A stretch of 64,000 nt of DNA from Oscillospiraceae bacterium. GTDB lineage: Bacteria; Bacillota; Clostridia; Oscillospirales; Acutalibacteraceae. The notes under the pieces are model-generated. The model was not told the origin of the DNA. It searched no databases and saw only the letters and a list, made by a program, of their open reading frames with translations. A program made the position numbers and the translations under genes. The stretch covers positions 22,543 to 86,542 of the forward strand of contig SVPU01000007.1 of NCBI GenBank assembly GCA_015065685.1, given 5' to 3'. Positions 26,210-34,770 of this stretch are shown here, one piece after another. Every line of letters begins with the position of its first letter. Position 1 is the stretch's first letter.

Positions 26210-26237
26210 AAACGGGCAGCTATCAGCTGCCCGTTTT
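26210..26237 (+). terminator. terminator of thrS
   Basis: AAACGGGCAGCT and AGCTGCCCGTTTT form a 12-bp stem with a three-base loop, 14 bp after the thrS stop. Confidence 0.85.
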
Positions 26238-26253
26238 GATATTCATTGCAAAA

Positions 26254-26284
26254 AAAACAATCCCACCGAAATGGGATTGTTTTA
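26254..26284 (-). terminator. terminator of the DUF975 gene
   Basis: AAACAATCCCA pairs with TGGGATTGTTT across CCGAAA; A-runs on the left give a T-run on the minus strand. Confidence 0.75.
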
Positions 26285-26302
26285 ATTTTAAAGATATTGT
26301 TT

Positions 26303-26977
26303 TTATTCTGCAGCTTCTTCCGCTTTTGCTTCTTCAGCGGGCTCTTCTTTTGATTCTTCAGCGATTTCAGCAACTTCTTCGGTAGCTGTTTCTTGCGGCT
26401 TTAATGCAAGGTAAGCATTTGCGTATGTAGCGTTCATATAAGGACCAACCCAAATATAAGCAATACCGAAAGTTATTACACCGAGTAATTCCCAACCAAT
26501 GAAAGAAAGACCTAATACAAACAAGTCCATTTTAAAGCCTTCGGTCATCTTCTTAGATTCATCAATACACTCAAGCGCTTTCTTGCCCTTGTTTTCAGCA
26601 AGCACATAGAGAGACATTGAATATGAATACATCTTGATAATACCGGGGATTACAAAAAGTAAAGACCAGAGGAATGTGAAAAGACCAACAAGGAAAGTAA
26701 CCTTAAATGCAGCCCAAAAATCGTGGAAGCCTTCAAAGCTGTCTCCTGCTTTGGGAGTGCCGCCCTTTGCAACATTGAGGTAAACCATTACCATACTGAG
26801 TGAGAATGCAGGTGCAACCACGATTGTTGCTATGAGTGAGCCAACAACGGGGATTTTACCAAGCAAATAACTTGCTAATCCCGTAATTCCAAAAATAATA
26901 AGGGAAATAACAAAAAGAATTCCGATTTTGCCCTTAATTTGTTCTTTTGCTTTTGCTTTTAGTTCGATTCTGTTCAT
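26303..26977 (-). CDS. DUF975 family membrane protein
   Basis: A 224-residue protein with the DUF975 start MNRIELKAKAKEQIKGKIG, four to five membrane helices and the family stretch FLVGLFTFLWSLLFVIPGIIKMYSYSMSLYVLAEN. A low-complexity acidic tail (EEVAEIAEESKEEPAEEAKAEEAAE shortened here to its Glu/Ala character) ends the protein. ATG 26977 is set by AAGGGG seven bases upstream; an ATG 27 bp earlier lacks such a site. The function of the family is unknown. It has its own terminator and is 100 bp from queT. Confidence 0.9.
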   Translation of the reverse strand: MNRIELKAKAKEQIKGKIGILFVISLIIFGITGLASYLLGKIPVVGSLIATIVVAPAFSLSMVMVYLNVAKGGTPKAGDSFEGFHDFWAAFKVTFLVGLFTFLWSLLFVIPGIIKMYSYSMSLYVLAENKGKKALECIDESKKMTEGFKMDLFVLGLSFIGWELLGVITFGIAYIWVGPYMNATYANAYLALKPQETATEEVAEIAEESKEEPAEEAKAEEAAE

Positions 26978-27080
26978 AAATAAACCCCTTTTAAATTTTT
27001 TCAAGGCTTATGCCTTAAATATAAATTAACATAAAAGTTAATTTTTGTAAAGAAACAAAATTGTAATAAAATGTCAAATT

Positions 27081-27608
27081 TTAGCGCTTGGGCTTGTGTT
27101 TGATTTCGAAAATGCGATACTTTTTAACAACAAAATAAAAGGGAATTCCGAAAATAAAGCAAACAATAAATTCACTAATTCCTATTTGAATTGAGGATAA
27201 GATAATCCCCCAAACACCGCTGCCTTCGGGAAGGAAGAAAAATGCAATCTCAAGGCCGATAATTAGCGCGTTGATTACAACAGGTGAGAGCAATGATAAA
27301 ACGGGAATGTTTTTAACCTTTATATCCTTCATATAATATGTAAGAACAGCAGCGATAAATGTTGCCATTGTGCCGAATATCATATCGACAACATTAAAGG
27401 AGGCGATGTTTGCCAAAAAGCAGCCAACCGTGAGCCCCGGTATAGCGGCAGGTGAGAACACGGGGAGAACGGTGAGCACTTCGGATAATCTCAACTGAAT
27501 GGGACCGTAAGAAATGCCGAAAATGTTGCAAAGATATGTAAGCCCCGCATAAGCTGCGGCAATTAAAGCGCCGCTTATAATAAACTCGGTTTTTTTGAAT
27601 TTTTTCAT
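27081..27608 (-). CDS. queT: QueT family transporter, S component for queuosine precursor
   Basis: A 175-residue membrane protein with about six helices and the QueT pattern GPIQLRLSEVLTVLPVF followed by PGLTVGCFLANIA. QueT proteins are the substrate-binding S units of ECF transporters for queuosine precursors such as preQ1; the shared energising module would be encoded elsewhere. ATG 27608 follows GAGG. The gene begins 10 bp after mntP and is probably read from the mntP promoter; I found no preQ1 riboswitch in front of the pair. Confidence 0.9.
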   Translation of the reverse strand: MKKFKKTEFIISGALIAAAYAGLTYLCNIFGISYGPIQLRLSEVLTVLPVFSPAAIPGLTVGCFLANIASFNVVDMIFGTMATFIAAVLTYYMKDIKVKNIPVLSLLSPVVINALIIGLEIAFFFLPEGSGVWGIILSSIQIGISEFIVCFIFGIPFYFVVKKYRIFEIKHKPKR

Positions 27609-27618
27609 TAATTTAACC

Positions 27619-28182
27619 TCAACTAAAGAATAAATGCTCCACAAGAATTTTAATGCCTAATATAATAAGTATTGCACCACCTGCAAATTCAGCACCAGAT
27701 TTATATTTTGCGCCGAAAATATGACCGAGTTTAACGCCTAAAGCCGAGAGAATAAAGGTTGTGGCACCTATAAACGAAACGGCGGCGACAATGTTAACAT
27801 CGGGCAGAAGCGCAAAGGTGATGCCGATTGCCAATGCATCAATACTTGTGGCAATTGCCATGGGGAACATTGTTTTGCAGCTAAAATCAGCCTTGCCGAT
27901 TTCCTCCTCGTTAGAAAGGGCTTCTCTTATCATATTAACACCGATAGCACCGAGCAAAACAAATGCAATCCAATGGTCAACGGCAGTAACATATTTTTCA
28001 AAGGTGGCGCCTAAAAAGTAACCTATAAGCGGCATAAGTGCCTGAAATCCGCCAAACCAAAGACCAGAAATTGCCATATGCTTTAATTTGACCTTTTTGG
28101 TTGAAAGACCGTTACAAATGGAAACCGCACAAGCATCCATTGAAAGACCTATGCTCAAAATCAAAAGCTCTAACAAGCCCAC
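27619..28182 (-). CDS. mntP: MntP family manganese efflux pump
   Basis: A membrane protein of about 187 residues with six helices and both family repeats: LSIGLSMDACAVSICNGL near the start and MAIATSIDALAIGITFALL in the second half. These conserved Asp residues are essential in MntP-type Mn(II) exporters. GTG 28182 fits the family start and has AGAGG 11 bases upstream; GTG 28194 overlaps that site. A consensus promoter lies just upstream. No yybP-ykoY manganese riboswitch is present in its very short leader. Confidence 0.92.
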   Translation of the reverse strand: MGLLELLILSIGLSMDACAVSICNGLSTKKVKLKHMAISGLWFGGFQALMPLIGYFLGATFEKYVTAVDHWIAFVLLGAIGVNMIREALSNEEEIGKADFSCKTMFPMAIATSIDALAIGITFALLPDVNIVAAVSFIGATTFILSALGVKLGHIFGAKYKSGAEFAGGAILIILGIKILVEHLFFS

Positions 28183-28215
28183 TTTGAAAAACACCTCTTA
28201 TAAAAATATAATATT

Positions 28216-28244
28216 ATTATACCTTTGTGAAATTGCACTGTCAA
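28216..28244 (-). promoter_or_regulatory. promoter of mntP-queT
   Basis: On the minus strand, TTGACA (28244-28239), 17-bp spacer, TATAAT (28221-28216): a full consensus match about 35 bp before the mntP start. Confidence 0.85.
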
Positions 28245-28299
28245 CAAATATTAAGCTTTTTTATGTGTATAATAATGTTTAAAGGATAGGGATAAAGGT

Positions 28300-28665
28300 A
28301 TGAAAGCTAAGGGAAAAAGGAATTTATCAACCGTGATTTACGGGTTGCTCATCGGCACCGTAAACGGTCTGCTCGGCTCGGGCGGTGGAATTGTGGCGGT
28401 TTTGGCGCTTAAAAGGATGGGCTTTGACCAAAAAAGCGCTCAACAAAATGCGGTGGCGATTATTTTGCCGATAACTGTTTTTAGTGCGGCACTTTATTTA
28501 ATGAGGGGAAATGTTATGCTTTCTGATGCGCTCCCATACATTCCAACGGGAATTCTCGGCGCTATAATAGGCAGCTTTATAATCAAGAAAATTTCACCCA
28601 AGGTTTTAAGGGTGGCATTCGGAATATTTATGGTTTATGCGGGCATTCGCCTGCTGATGAGATGA
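28300..28665 (+). CDS. TauE/SafE family half-transporter, first of a pair
   Basis: A 121-residue membrane protein with about four helices and the TSUP/TauE-SafE signature NGLLGSGGGIVAVLALKRMG near its start. Full TauE/SafE proteins have two such halves in one chain of about 250 residues; here the second half is the next gene, overlapping by 4 bp. The two most likely assemble as a heterodimer that exports or imports a small anion such as sulfite or sulfoacetate; the substrate is unknown. AAAGG precedes the ATG. Confidence 0.88.
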   Translation: MKAKGKRNLSTVIYGLLIGTVNGLLGSGGGIVAVLALKRMGFDQKSAQQNAVAIILPITVFSAALYLMRGNVMLSDALPYIPTGILGAIIGSFIIKKISPKVLRVAFGIFMVYAGIRLLMR

Positions 28666-29024
28666 ATATCGCGGCCCTTTTAGCAGGGCTTTTTTCGGGG
28701 CTCTTAGGAGCAATGGGGCTTGGTGGCGGAGCGGTGCTTATAATTTATCTTGCACTTTTTACCGAAACCGAGCAGTTAAGAGCCCAAGGAACAAATTTGC
28801 TGTTTTTTGTGCCGATTGCGCTTTGTGCCGTTATAATTTATGCCTTTAAAAAACAAATTAAATGGAAAATGGTTTTAAAAATTGCTTTTTGGGGGCTTTT
28901 GGGAGCGTTTTTGGGGACATCACTCACGGGATTTTTCGGTCAGGAAATAACGGTTAAAATATTCGGCGGATTGCTTATTTTAATGGGTGTGAAAGAAGTT
29001 CTTGCAAAGTCTGAGAAAAACTGA
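28662..29024 (+). CDS. TauE/SafE family half-transporter, second of a pair
   Basis: A 120-residue membrane protein with four helices and its own copy of the family motif (GLLGAMGLGGGAVLIIYLALF). It starts at an ATG that overlaps the TGA stop of the previous gene, so translation is coupled. The two genes together equal one ordinary TauE/SafE protein, and neither shows decay, so this is a split arrangement and not a frameshift: each half keeps its own GGG motif and start codon. The lexA promoter lies within and just after its 3' end. Confidence 0.88.
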   Translation: MNIAALLAGLFSGLLGAMGLGGGAVLIIYLALFTETEQLRAQGTNLLFFVPIALCAVIIYAFKKQIKWKMVLKIAFWGLLGAFLGTSLTGFFGQEITVKIFGGLLILMGVKEVLAKSEKN

Positions 29025-29049
29025 TATACTAAAAACGAATAAATGTTCG
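29002..29049 (+). promoter_or_regulatory. lexA promoter with SOS box
   Basis: TTGCAA (29002-29007), 17 bp, TATACT (29025-29030). CGAATAAATGTTCG at 29036-29049 differs by one base from the Gram-positive LexA box pattern CGAAC-N4-GTTCG and overlaps the expected transcription start, so lexA should repress itself. Confidence 0.85.
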
Positions 29050-29064
29050 ATTGGTGGTATAACA

Positions 29065-29652
29065 ATGTCAAAAGCACCTCTTAGCGAAAAGCAACAAGCG
29101 GTTTATAATTTTTTGGTTAAGGAAATGTCGGGCGGGTTTCCGCCAACCGTGCGCGAAATTTGCAAAGCAACGGGCATAAAATCAACCTCAACCGTTCACG
29201 CTATTCTCGGCGTTTTAGAGGATGAGGGATATATTGTGCGCGATGCTAAAAACTCACGCGCAATAAGGCTTGATAACGATTTTGAATCCTCAATGGTGCC
29301 GCTTGTGGGCAGAATAACCGCCGGAAAACCTATTTTAGCAGTGGAAGAAATCGAGGATTATATTCCATATCCCACAAAAGATGCCGAGGGTCTTTTTGCG
29401 CTTAAGGTTGTGGGCTTTAGCATGAGAGATGCCGGAATTCTTGATGGCGATATTATAGTGGCCGATAAAAATAAATCCTGCAGAAGCGGAGATATTGTTG
29501 TTGGAATGGATGGCGATGAGGCAACCGTTAAACGATTGCTTATTAAAGACGGCAAGATTATATTTATGCCTGAAAACCCCGATTTTTCACCTATTTATCC
29601 TGAGTTTCCTCAGGTTTTAGGAAAAGTTGTGGGAAGCTATAGGAAGTATTAG
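29065..29652 (+). CDS. lexA: LexA, SOS response repressor
   Basis: A 195-residue repressor-protease. Winged-helix N-terminus ([17 protein letters not shown], then [20 protein letters not shown]), an Ala86-Gly87 cleavage site in GRITAGKPI, and the Ser119 (GFSMRDAG) and Lys156 (EATVKRLL) catalytic dyad. RecA filaments would trigger self-cleavage and release SOS genes. ATG 29065 is chosen with GGTGG nearby; an upstream in-frame TTG overlaps the SOS box. rnhA begins 4 bp after the stop and is likely co-transcribed. Confidence 0.96.
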   Translation: MSKAPLSEKQQAVYNFLVKEMSGGFPPTVREICKATGIKSTSTVHAILGVLEDEGYIVRDAKNSRAIRLDNDFESSMVPLVGRITAGKPILAVEEIEDYIPYPTKDAEGLFALKVVGFSMRDAGILDGDIIVADKNKSCRSGDIVVGMDGDEATVKRLLIKDGKIIFMPENPDFSPIYPEFPQVLGKVVGSYRKY

Positions 29653-29656
29653 GAAA

Positions 29657-30100
29657 ATGAAAAAGTTTGTTGAAGTTTTTACTGATGGCGCTTGCTCTGG
29701 AAACCCAGGACCTGGCGGTTGGGGTGTGGTGCTCAGATTTGGAAGCGCAGAAAAAGAGCTTTCGGGCGGCGAAAAGAACACCACCAACAACCGAATGGAA
29801 TTAACCGCCGCAATCAAGGGCCTTTCTGCACTCAAGGAGCCCTGCAAGGTCCGTCTTGTTACAGATTCTAAATATGTGGCGGATGGTATAACTAAGGGTT
29901 GGGCGCAAAATTGGAAAAATAACGGTTGGCGCAAGGCAGATAAAAAGCCCGCTTTGAATGTTGATTTATGGGAAGAATTATTGGAACTTATCTCAAAGCA
30001 CGAGGTTATTATCGATTGGGTAAAAGGCCACGCGGGGCACCCCGAGAATGAACGCTGCGATAAACTGGCGGTAGAGTTTTATAAAAATATAGATTGTTAA
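29657..30100 (+). CDS. rnhA: ribonuclease HI
   Basis: A 147-residue enzyme that cuts RNA in RNA-DNA hybrids. The start [20 protein letters not shown] gives Asp10; Glu48 (NNRMELTAA), Asp70 (LVTDSKYV) and Asp135 (ENERCDKLA) complete the DEDD metal site, and the [18 protein letters not shown] basic protrusion is present. Length is normal for a minimal RNase HI without a hybrid-binding domain. It is 4 bp downstream of lexA, so it may be mildly SOS-responsive; that is inferred from position. Confidence 0.96.
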   Translation: MKKFVEVFTDGACSGNPGPGGWGVVLRFGSAEKELSGGEKNTTNNRMELTAAIKGLSALKEPCKVRLVTDSKYVADGITKGWAQNWKNNGWRKADKKPALNVDLWEELLELISKHEVIIDWVKGHAGHPENERCDKLAVEFYKNIDC

Positions 30101-30121
30101 CTAAAAGTTTACATATTAGAA

Positions 30122-30172
30122 TAACGCCTGTAATAATTGTGGTTTATAAAATTACCATACAAACAGGCGTTA
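30122..30172 (+). other. nested stem-loop between rnhA and htrA
   Basis: TAACGCCTGT pairs with ACAGGCGTTA over a 31-base interior that contains a second small stem (TGGT/ACCA). A weak T-run (AATTTT) follows. It may end rnhA transcription or act in the htrA leader. Confidence 0.45.
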
Positions 30173-30206
30173 AATTTTGAACTTTTTTATGAGAGTAGGT
30201 CTAGGT

Positions 30207-31580
30207 ATGGAAGATTTTGAAAACGAGAAAAAGGGCGAGCTTGGCGGCTTTGATTTTGTGAGCGGTCAAGAAAACAGTGTTCAAAATGAAACGAACACAC
30301 AAGGTTTTTATAATAAGCCACACGAAGAGATTATACAAGATAATATAAAAGAAAGCGAAGCAGAACAAGGGGAAGAGAAAAAAGAAATTCCCGTGGCTGA
30401 AAAAAGGGTGGAGAGCACTTATACTCCGCCAAGGAATTTTTATAAGCCTGCCAAAAAGGAAAAGAAGCCTGTTTCCGCCGCAACCGTGGCAATTTGCTGT
30501 ATTCTTTCGGTGGTAATTGGTGCGGTTAGCGGTTTTGCGACTGCAAATTTAGGCCCAAAAACAAGCACACCTACCCCTCAGCATAACATAACCCCCAACA
30601 ACGTCAATATAAATATTGATGAAACTGCTGAATCTGTTGTCGAAGCGGTTGCACAAAAGGTAACACCAAGTGTTATAGGAATCAGAACAACCACCTCGGT
30701 TATGAATTTCTTTGGTGGCAGCAGTGAGGCAACGGGTGAGGGCAGCGGTGTTGTTTACTCGGCAGATGGATATATTATTACCAACTATCACGTTATAAAA
30801 GAAGCGCTCACAAATAAATCGGGTTCTAAAATTGAGGTTTTTGTTGATTCCAACAGCTCCGAGCCATATAGCGCCACAGTTGTGGGTTATAATATCTCTT
30901 CTGACCTTGCGGTTATAAAGATTGATGCCGCAAATCTTACGGCGGTTGAAATAGCCGATTCTGACAATTTAAAGGTTGGGCAATATGTAATCACGGTGGG
31001 CAACCCCGGTGGACTTGAGTTTATGGATAGTGTAACCTATGGTGTTATCAGCGGACTTGAGCGGGTTGTGTCATCTGACTCGGGCATTGAGCTTATTCAA
31101 ACCGATGCCGCAATCAACCCCGGAAATTCAGGCGGTGCGCTCGTTAACACCAAGGGCGAACTTGTTGGAATTAACTCTTCAAAAATTGTTTCCGAAGAAT
31201 TCGAGGGAATGGGCTTTGCGATACCTTCAAACACTGTGGTCCAAATTTGCAACAATATTATAGCAAAAGAAAATTCACCCGAGCCTTATATTGGAATTTC
31301 CATAAGCGAGAAATACACAGCGAATGTTCTGAGGTATTACGGCTTCCCCGCAGGTGCGGTTGTTTTAAGTGTTGCCGATGGCAGTCCTGCAAGTGATGCG
31401 GGTATTGAAAAGGGCGATATTATAACTAAATTCAACGGAGTGGAGATAACCGAATATCCCGTTCTTGAAAAGGTGATTGGCGAATTGCAGCCTAATGACA
31501 AGGTATCGGTTACCATTTACAGAAACGGAAGATACTACACAACAAAGATTACAATAGGCTCTAATAATCAGATAGAATAA
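30207..31580 (+). CDS. htrA: HtrA/DegP-type membrane-anchored serine protease
   Basis: A protein of about 457 residues. A long acidic, low-complexity cytoplasmic N-terminus (about 1-85) precedes one membrane helix (AATVAICCILSVVIGAVSGFA), so the protease lies outside the cell. The catalytic triad is His195 (TNYHVIKE), Asp233 (SDLAVIKID) and Ser308 (NPGNSGGAL). A single PDZ domain follows (about 360-450). The start is uncertain: ATG 30207 is chosen, but ATG 30189 and TTG 30177 are in frame and no strong ribosome site favours one. It should degrade or refold misfolded envelope proteins. Confidence 0.93.
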   Translation: MEDFENEKKGELGGFDFVSGQENSVQNETNTQGFYNKPHEEIIQDNIKESEAEQGEEKKEIPVAEKRVESTYTPPRNFYKPAKKEKKPVSAATVAICCILSVVIGAVSGFATANLGPKTSTPTPQHNITPNNVNINIDETAESVVEAVAQKVTPSVIGIRTTTSVMNFFGGSSEATGEGSGVVYSADGYIITNYHVIKEALTNKSGSKIEVFVDSNSSEPYSATVVGYNISSDLAVIKIDAANLTAVEIADSDNLKVGQYVITVGNPGGLEFMDSVTYGVISGLERVVSSDSGIELIQTDAAINPGNSGGALVNTKGELVGINSSKIVSEEFEGMGFAIPSNTVVQICNNIIAKENSPEPYIGISISEKYTANVLRYYGFPAGAVVLSVADGSPASDAGIEKGDIITKFNGVEITEYPVLEKVIGELQPNDKVSVTIYRNGRYYTTKITIGSNNQIE

Positions 31581-31583
31581 ATT

Positions 31584-31611
31584 AAAAGGCGGATATTTCT
31601 CCGCCTTTTTT
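31584..31611 (+). terminator. terminator of htrA
   Basis: AGGCGGA and TCCGCCT pair around TATTTC, with T6 following, 3 bp after the stop codon. Confidence 0.85.
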
Positions 31612-31620
31612 AAATTTTTG

Positions 31621-31649
31621 TTGCATTTTGCAAAAATATGTGTTAGAAT
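31621..31649 (+). promoter_or_regulatory. promoter of the glycine riboswitch transcript
   Basis: TTGCAT (31621-31626), 17 bp, TAGAAT (31644-31649), just upstream of the first glycine aptamer. Confidence 0.7.
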
Positions 31650-31677
31650 GTCAACATCTTAATATTTTCTATGTGAA

Positions 31678-31835
31678 GTTTGCAGGAAAAGCGCAGCTGC
31701 CGAAGGAGTAACACTCTCAGGCGTTCTAAGGAACAAAGACTGTAAACGGATAGAACTTTGGAGAATCCCGTTAAATCGGGTGCCGAAGGGGCAAAGCGAA
31801 AGCCAATCTCTCAGGCAAAAGGACAAAGTGAACGG
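31678..31835 (+). promoter_or_regulatory. tandem glycine riboswitch
   Basis: Two gcvT-type aptamers in series. Aptamer 1 (31678-31747) is closed by GTTTGCAG/CTGTAAAC and contains GCTGCCGAAGGAGTAAC and CTCTCAGGC. Aptamer 2 (about 31753-31832) contains GTGCCGAAGGGGCAAAG and CTCTCAGGCAAAAGGAC. Both carry the conserved GCCGAAGG and CUCAGGC cores. It controls the sodium:alanine/glycine symporter gene through the terminator at 31876. Confidence 0.97.
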
Positions 31836-31875
31836 CAAATTTAAAAGTGCGATTTTTTTTGCTGTATCATTGCGT

Positions 31876-31900
31876 CCGAACCATTTGGTTCGGTTTTTTT
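31876..31900 (+). terminator. riboswitch expression-platform terminator
   Basis: CCGAACCA pairs with TGGTTCGG across TT, followed by T7, between aptamer 2 and the start of the symporter gene. Glycine binding presumably decides whether this hairpin forms; the direction (on or off) is not readable by eye. Confidence 0.85.
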
Positions 31901-31925
31901 ATTTTCATTTTAAGGAGATGTTTTT

Positions 31926-33440
31926 ATGTTAGAAAAAATCGCAGAAATTAACGGCAGTGTCAACGGCGTGGTATGGGGTATTTTCGGTTTAGCATTGCTT
32001 ATTGGCACGGGTATCATCACCACATTATGCACCAAGGTTTTCCAGGTTTCGCATCTTGCACACTGGTGGAAAAACACAATAGGCAGCCTTTTTAAGAAGG
32101 ATGTTATTGGACACACAAAGGAAAAGGGCACAATTTCACCCTTTCAGGCGCTTTGCACAGCCCTTGCCGCAACAGTGGGTACAGGTAATATCGCAGGTGT
32201 TGCTGCGGCTATCTGCGTTGGCGGTGCGGGTGCAGTTTTCTGGATGTGGGTTGCAGCCTTCTTTGGAATGATGACCAATTATTCGGAAAATGTTCTTGGC
32301 ATTTATTACCGCCGCAAAAACGAAAAGGATGAATGGTCGGGCGGTGCGATGTATTATCTTCGTGACGGTCTTGGCTCTAAAAAGGGTTGCAAATGGATAG
32401 GTAAAGTTTTAGCGGTTCTTTTCTGCATATTCACAATGCTCGCTTCCTTTGGTATTGGAAGTATGGGTCAGGTTAATAAAATCGTGGCTAACGTTGCTGC
32501 GGCTTTTGATGTTAAGGCACTTTCCTCAATCGAGGTTATGGGCGGTGTTTCGCTTTATAATATTATTCTCGGTGTTGTGGTTATGATTCTAACAGCACTT
32601 ATCACATTGGGTGGCCTTAAGAGAATCGCTTCTGTTGCAGAAAAAATTGTTCCTTTTATGGTTGTTCTCTTTGTTGCGGGAAGCCTTGTTATTATAGGCA
32701 TAAACTATGATGCAATTATCCCTGCATTTAAGGCTATTTTCGTTAACGCATTTAAGCCCGAAGCCTTCGTTGGCGGTGGTCTTGGCGGTGTTATTGTTGC
32801 AATGACAAACGGCTTTAAGCGCGGTGTTTTCTCAAACGAAGCAGGTCTTGGTTCTTCGGTTATGGTTCACTCGAACTCCAGTGTTAAGGAGCCTGTAAAG
32901 CAGGGTATGTGGGGCATATTTGAAGTGTTTGCAGACACAATGGTTGTTTGCACTATGACTGCTTTAGTTGTTCTCACTTCGGGTGGTCTTACCACAGGTG
33001 TTTTCAACATAGAAACAGGTGAAATTGCGCAGGGTCTTACCGATGCCACACTCGTTGGAGGTGCATTTAATGCCGTTTTCTCTTGGGGTAATATCGGTCA
33101 AAGATTCGTTGCCATCGCAATGTTCCTTTTTGCTTTCACAACCGTTCTCGGTTGGTCGCACTATGGCTCAAAGGCTTGGGAATATCTCTTTGGTGCAAAA
33201 ACCACATTTATTTTCAGAATTATCCATGTTTGCACAATCATCTTTGGCGCAGTTCTCACATCTTCGTTGGCTTGGGATATTTCAGATACCTTCAACGGTC
33301 TTATGATGGTTCCAAACCTTATCGGCGTGCTTGTTCTCACACCGCTTGTTGTGAAGATTACTAAGAACTATGTAAGCCGCAAGATTAAGAATAAGGATAT
33401 AGAGCCTGTGCTATCTTATAAGGATAACCAAGCAGAATAA
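31926..33440 (+). CDS. sodium:alanine/glycine symporter (AGCS family)
   Basis: A 504-residue membrane protein with about 11 helices and the AGCS pattern: GTISPFQALCTALAATVGTG, NIAGVAAAICVGGAGAVFWM and GVFSNEAGLGSS. It uses the sodium gradient to move glycine or alanine. The upstream glycine riboswitch makes glycine the likely substrate. A large intracellular glycine pool often turns such uptake genes down, whereas gcv genes are turned up; the direction here is inference. AAGGAG precedes the ATG by eight bases. Confidence 0.95.
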   Translation: MLEKIAEINGSVNGVVWGIFGLALLIGTGIITTLCTKVFQVSHLAHWWKNTIGSLFKKDVIGHTKEKGTISPFQALCTALAATVGTGNIAGVAAAICVGGAGAVFWMWVAAFFGMMTNYSENVLGIYYRRKNEKDEWSGGAMYYLRDGLGSKKGCKWIGKVLAVLFCIFTMLASFGIGSMGQVNKIVANVAAAFDVKALSSIEVMGGVSLYNIILGVVVMILTALITLGGLKRIASVAEKIVPFMVVLFVAGSLVIIGINYDAIIPAFKAIFVNAFKPEAFVGGGLGGVIVAMTNGFKRGVFSNEAGLGSSVMVHSNSSVKEPVKQGMWGIFEVFADTMVVCTMTALVVLTSGGLTTGVFNIETGEIAQGLTDATLVGGAFNAVFSWGNIGQRFVAIAMFLFAFTTVLGWSHYGSKAWEYLFGAKTTFIFRIIHVCTIIFGAVLTSSLAWDISDTFNGLMMVPNLIGVLVLTPLVVKITKNYVSRKIKNKDIEPVLSYKDNQAE

Positions 33441-33451
33441 AATAGAAACAA

Positions 33452-33490
33452 AATACCCCTTATGCAAATCGCATAAGGGGTATTTTTTAT
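33452..33490. terminator. bidirectional terminator
   Basis: AATACCCCTTATGC pairs perfectly with GCATAAGGGGTATT across AAATC, followed by T5, between two convergent transporter genes. Confidence 0.9.
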
Positions 33491-34758
33491 ATTCCGTAAA
33501 CTAACCAGATGTAAATATAAGCCGGAATTATAGCGGCTAAGGTAAAGGGAATTCCGATTTTAAAGAAATCACTGTTTTTAACCGTGTGGCCTTCTTTTCT
33601 TAAAATTCCGATACCTGTGATATTTGCCGAGGCGCCAATTGGTGTACAGTTGCCGCCCAAGGTTGCTCCCGAGAGAAGACCGAAATAAAGAACTGTGGGG
33701 TCAACTCCAAGAGAAGAGGCAATTCCTGCAATAACGGGTATCATTGTTGCAACATAAGGAATGTTATCAATGAAAGCGGAAATTAAAACCGAAGCCCAAA
33801 CAATAACGGTGTATAGCACAAACAGATTGCCGCCACCCATTTTTGCAAGAAGATTTGCCATGGCATCAATAACACCCTGAGCAGAGATTCCGCCAATCAT
33901 TAGAAACAGGCCTAAAAGAAGTCCAATGGTTTCGAAATCAATTTCCTTAATGGGATTTACAAGGCGGGAGAGTTTTTTGTTTTGCAACAAATCAATAACA
34001 AGACCGATAACAAACAGAGCGCAACATATAAGACCGTTTGTAATTGCAATTTTATTTGGAATAAACGAAGCACAAATAAGAAGAACGATTACGCCCACAA
34101 GCAATATGGTAGGCACATAATTTGTAACCACGGTTTTATTTTGCGTTTTTGGAACAGGGTCTTTTTCCTTTCTGAAAAGGAATGCCAATATAAGTGCCGA
34201 AAGCACGGCGCCAAGTTCAACCGCAAAGAAAATACTCAGTTTTCCTTTATACCAGAAGAAGTCAAGGAAGCTCATATCAAGTGCAGAGCCGAGCATAATT
34301 GCGGTTGTATCGCCAACCAAGGTTGCGGCGCCCTGAAGATTCGAAGAAACCGCAATGGAAATTATAAAAGGTACGGGGTTTACTTTATATTTTTTGCAAA
34401 TTTCAAGAGCAACGGGGGCCACCATTAAAACGGTTGCAACATTATCAACAAAGGCAGAAATCACACCCGCAAAAAGTGCTAAAGAAACCGCCGCCCATTT
34501 AATGTTGGGCACAACATCCATAATATAGTCGGCAAGCAAGGCGGGCATTTTACTTTCAATAAAGAGCGAAACAATGCCCATAGTGCCTACAATCATTAAA
34601 ATAACATTGAAATCAATAGCTGCGAAAATATCGCCAAGAGGCAGCATTCCGCTCACAATGAAAATAAGTGCCGAGCCGAGTGCTATGTAAGGGCGGTATT
34701 TGCTAAAGGTGAGCATTAAAATGTAGGTCAATGCAAAAAGAATAATTGCAGGAATCAT
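33487..34758 (-). CDS. ArsB/NhaD-superfamily ion transporter
   Basis: A 423-residue protein with about 11 helices. Two internal repeats carry the ion-transporter superfamily motifs: SAFVDNVATVLMVAPVALEI in the first half and SAFIDNIPYVATMIPVIAGI in the second, plus SSNLQGAATLVGDTTAIML and GNCTPIGASANITGIGI. This places it in the ArsB/NhaD/citrate-permease (SLC13-like) group. No arsenic-resistance gene is nearby, so Na+/H+ exchange or organic anion transport is as likely. Short genes for two small membrane proteins precede it and may share its transcript. Confidence 0.88.
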   Translation of the reverse strand: MIPAIILFALTYILMLTFSKYRPYIALGSALIFIVSGMLPLGDIFAAIDFNVILMIVGTMGIVSLFIESKMPALLADYIMDVVPNIKWAAVSLALFAGVISAFVDNVATVLMVAPVALEICKKYKVNPVPFIISIAVSSNLQGAATLVGDTTAIMLGSALDMSFLDFFWYKGKLSIFFAVELGAVLSALILAFLFRKEKDPVPKTQNKTVVTNYVPTILLVGVIVLLICASFIPNKIAITNGLICCALFVIGLVIDLLQNKKLSRLVNPIKEIDFETIGLLLGLFLMIGGISAQGVIDAMANLLAKMGGGNLFVLYTVIVWASVLISAFIDNIPYVATMIPVIAGIASSLGVDPTVLYFGLLSGATLGGNCTPIGASANITGIGILRKEGHTVKNSDFFKIGIPFTLAAIIPAYIYIWLVYGI

Positions 34759-34770
34759 AATTTTTTCTCC

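Noticed and set aside
27609..28300. preQ1 riboswitch for queT or manganese riboswitch for mntP
   Set aside because: The mntP leader after its promoter is only about 20-30 nt, and the queT-mntP gap is 10 bp; no aptamer fits.
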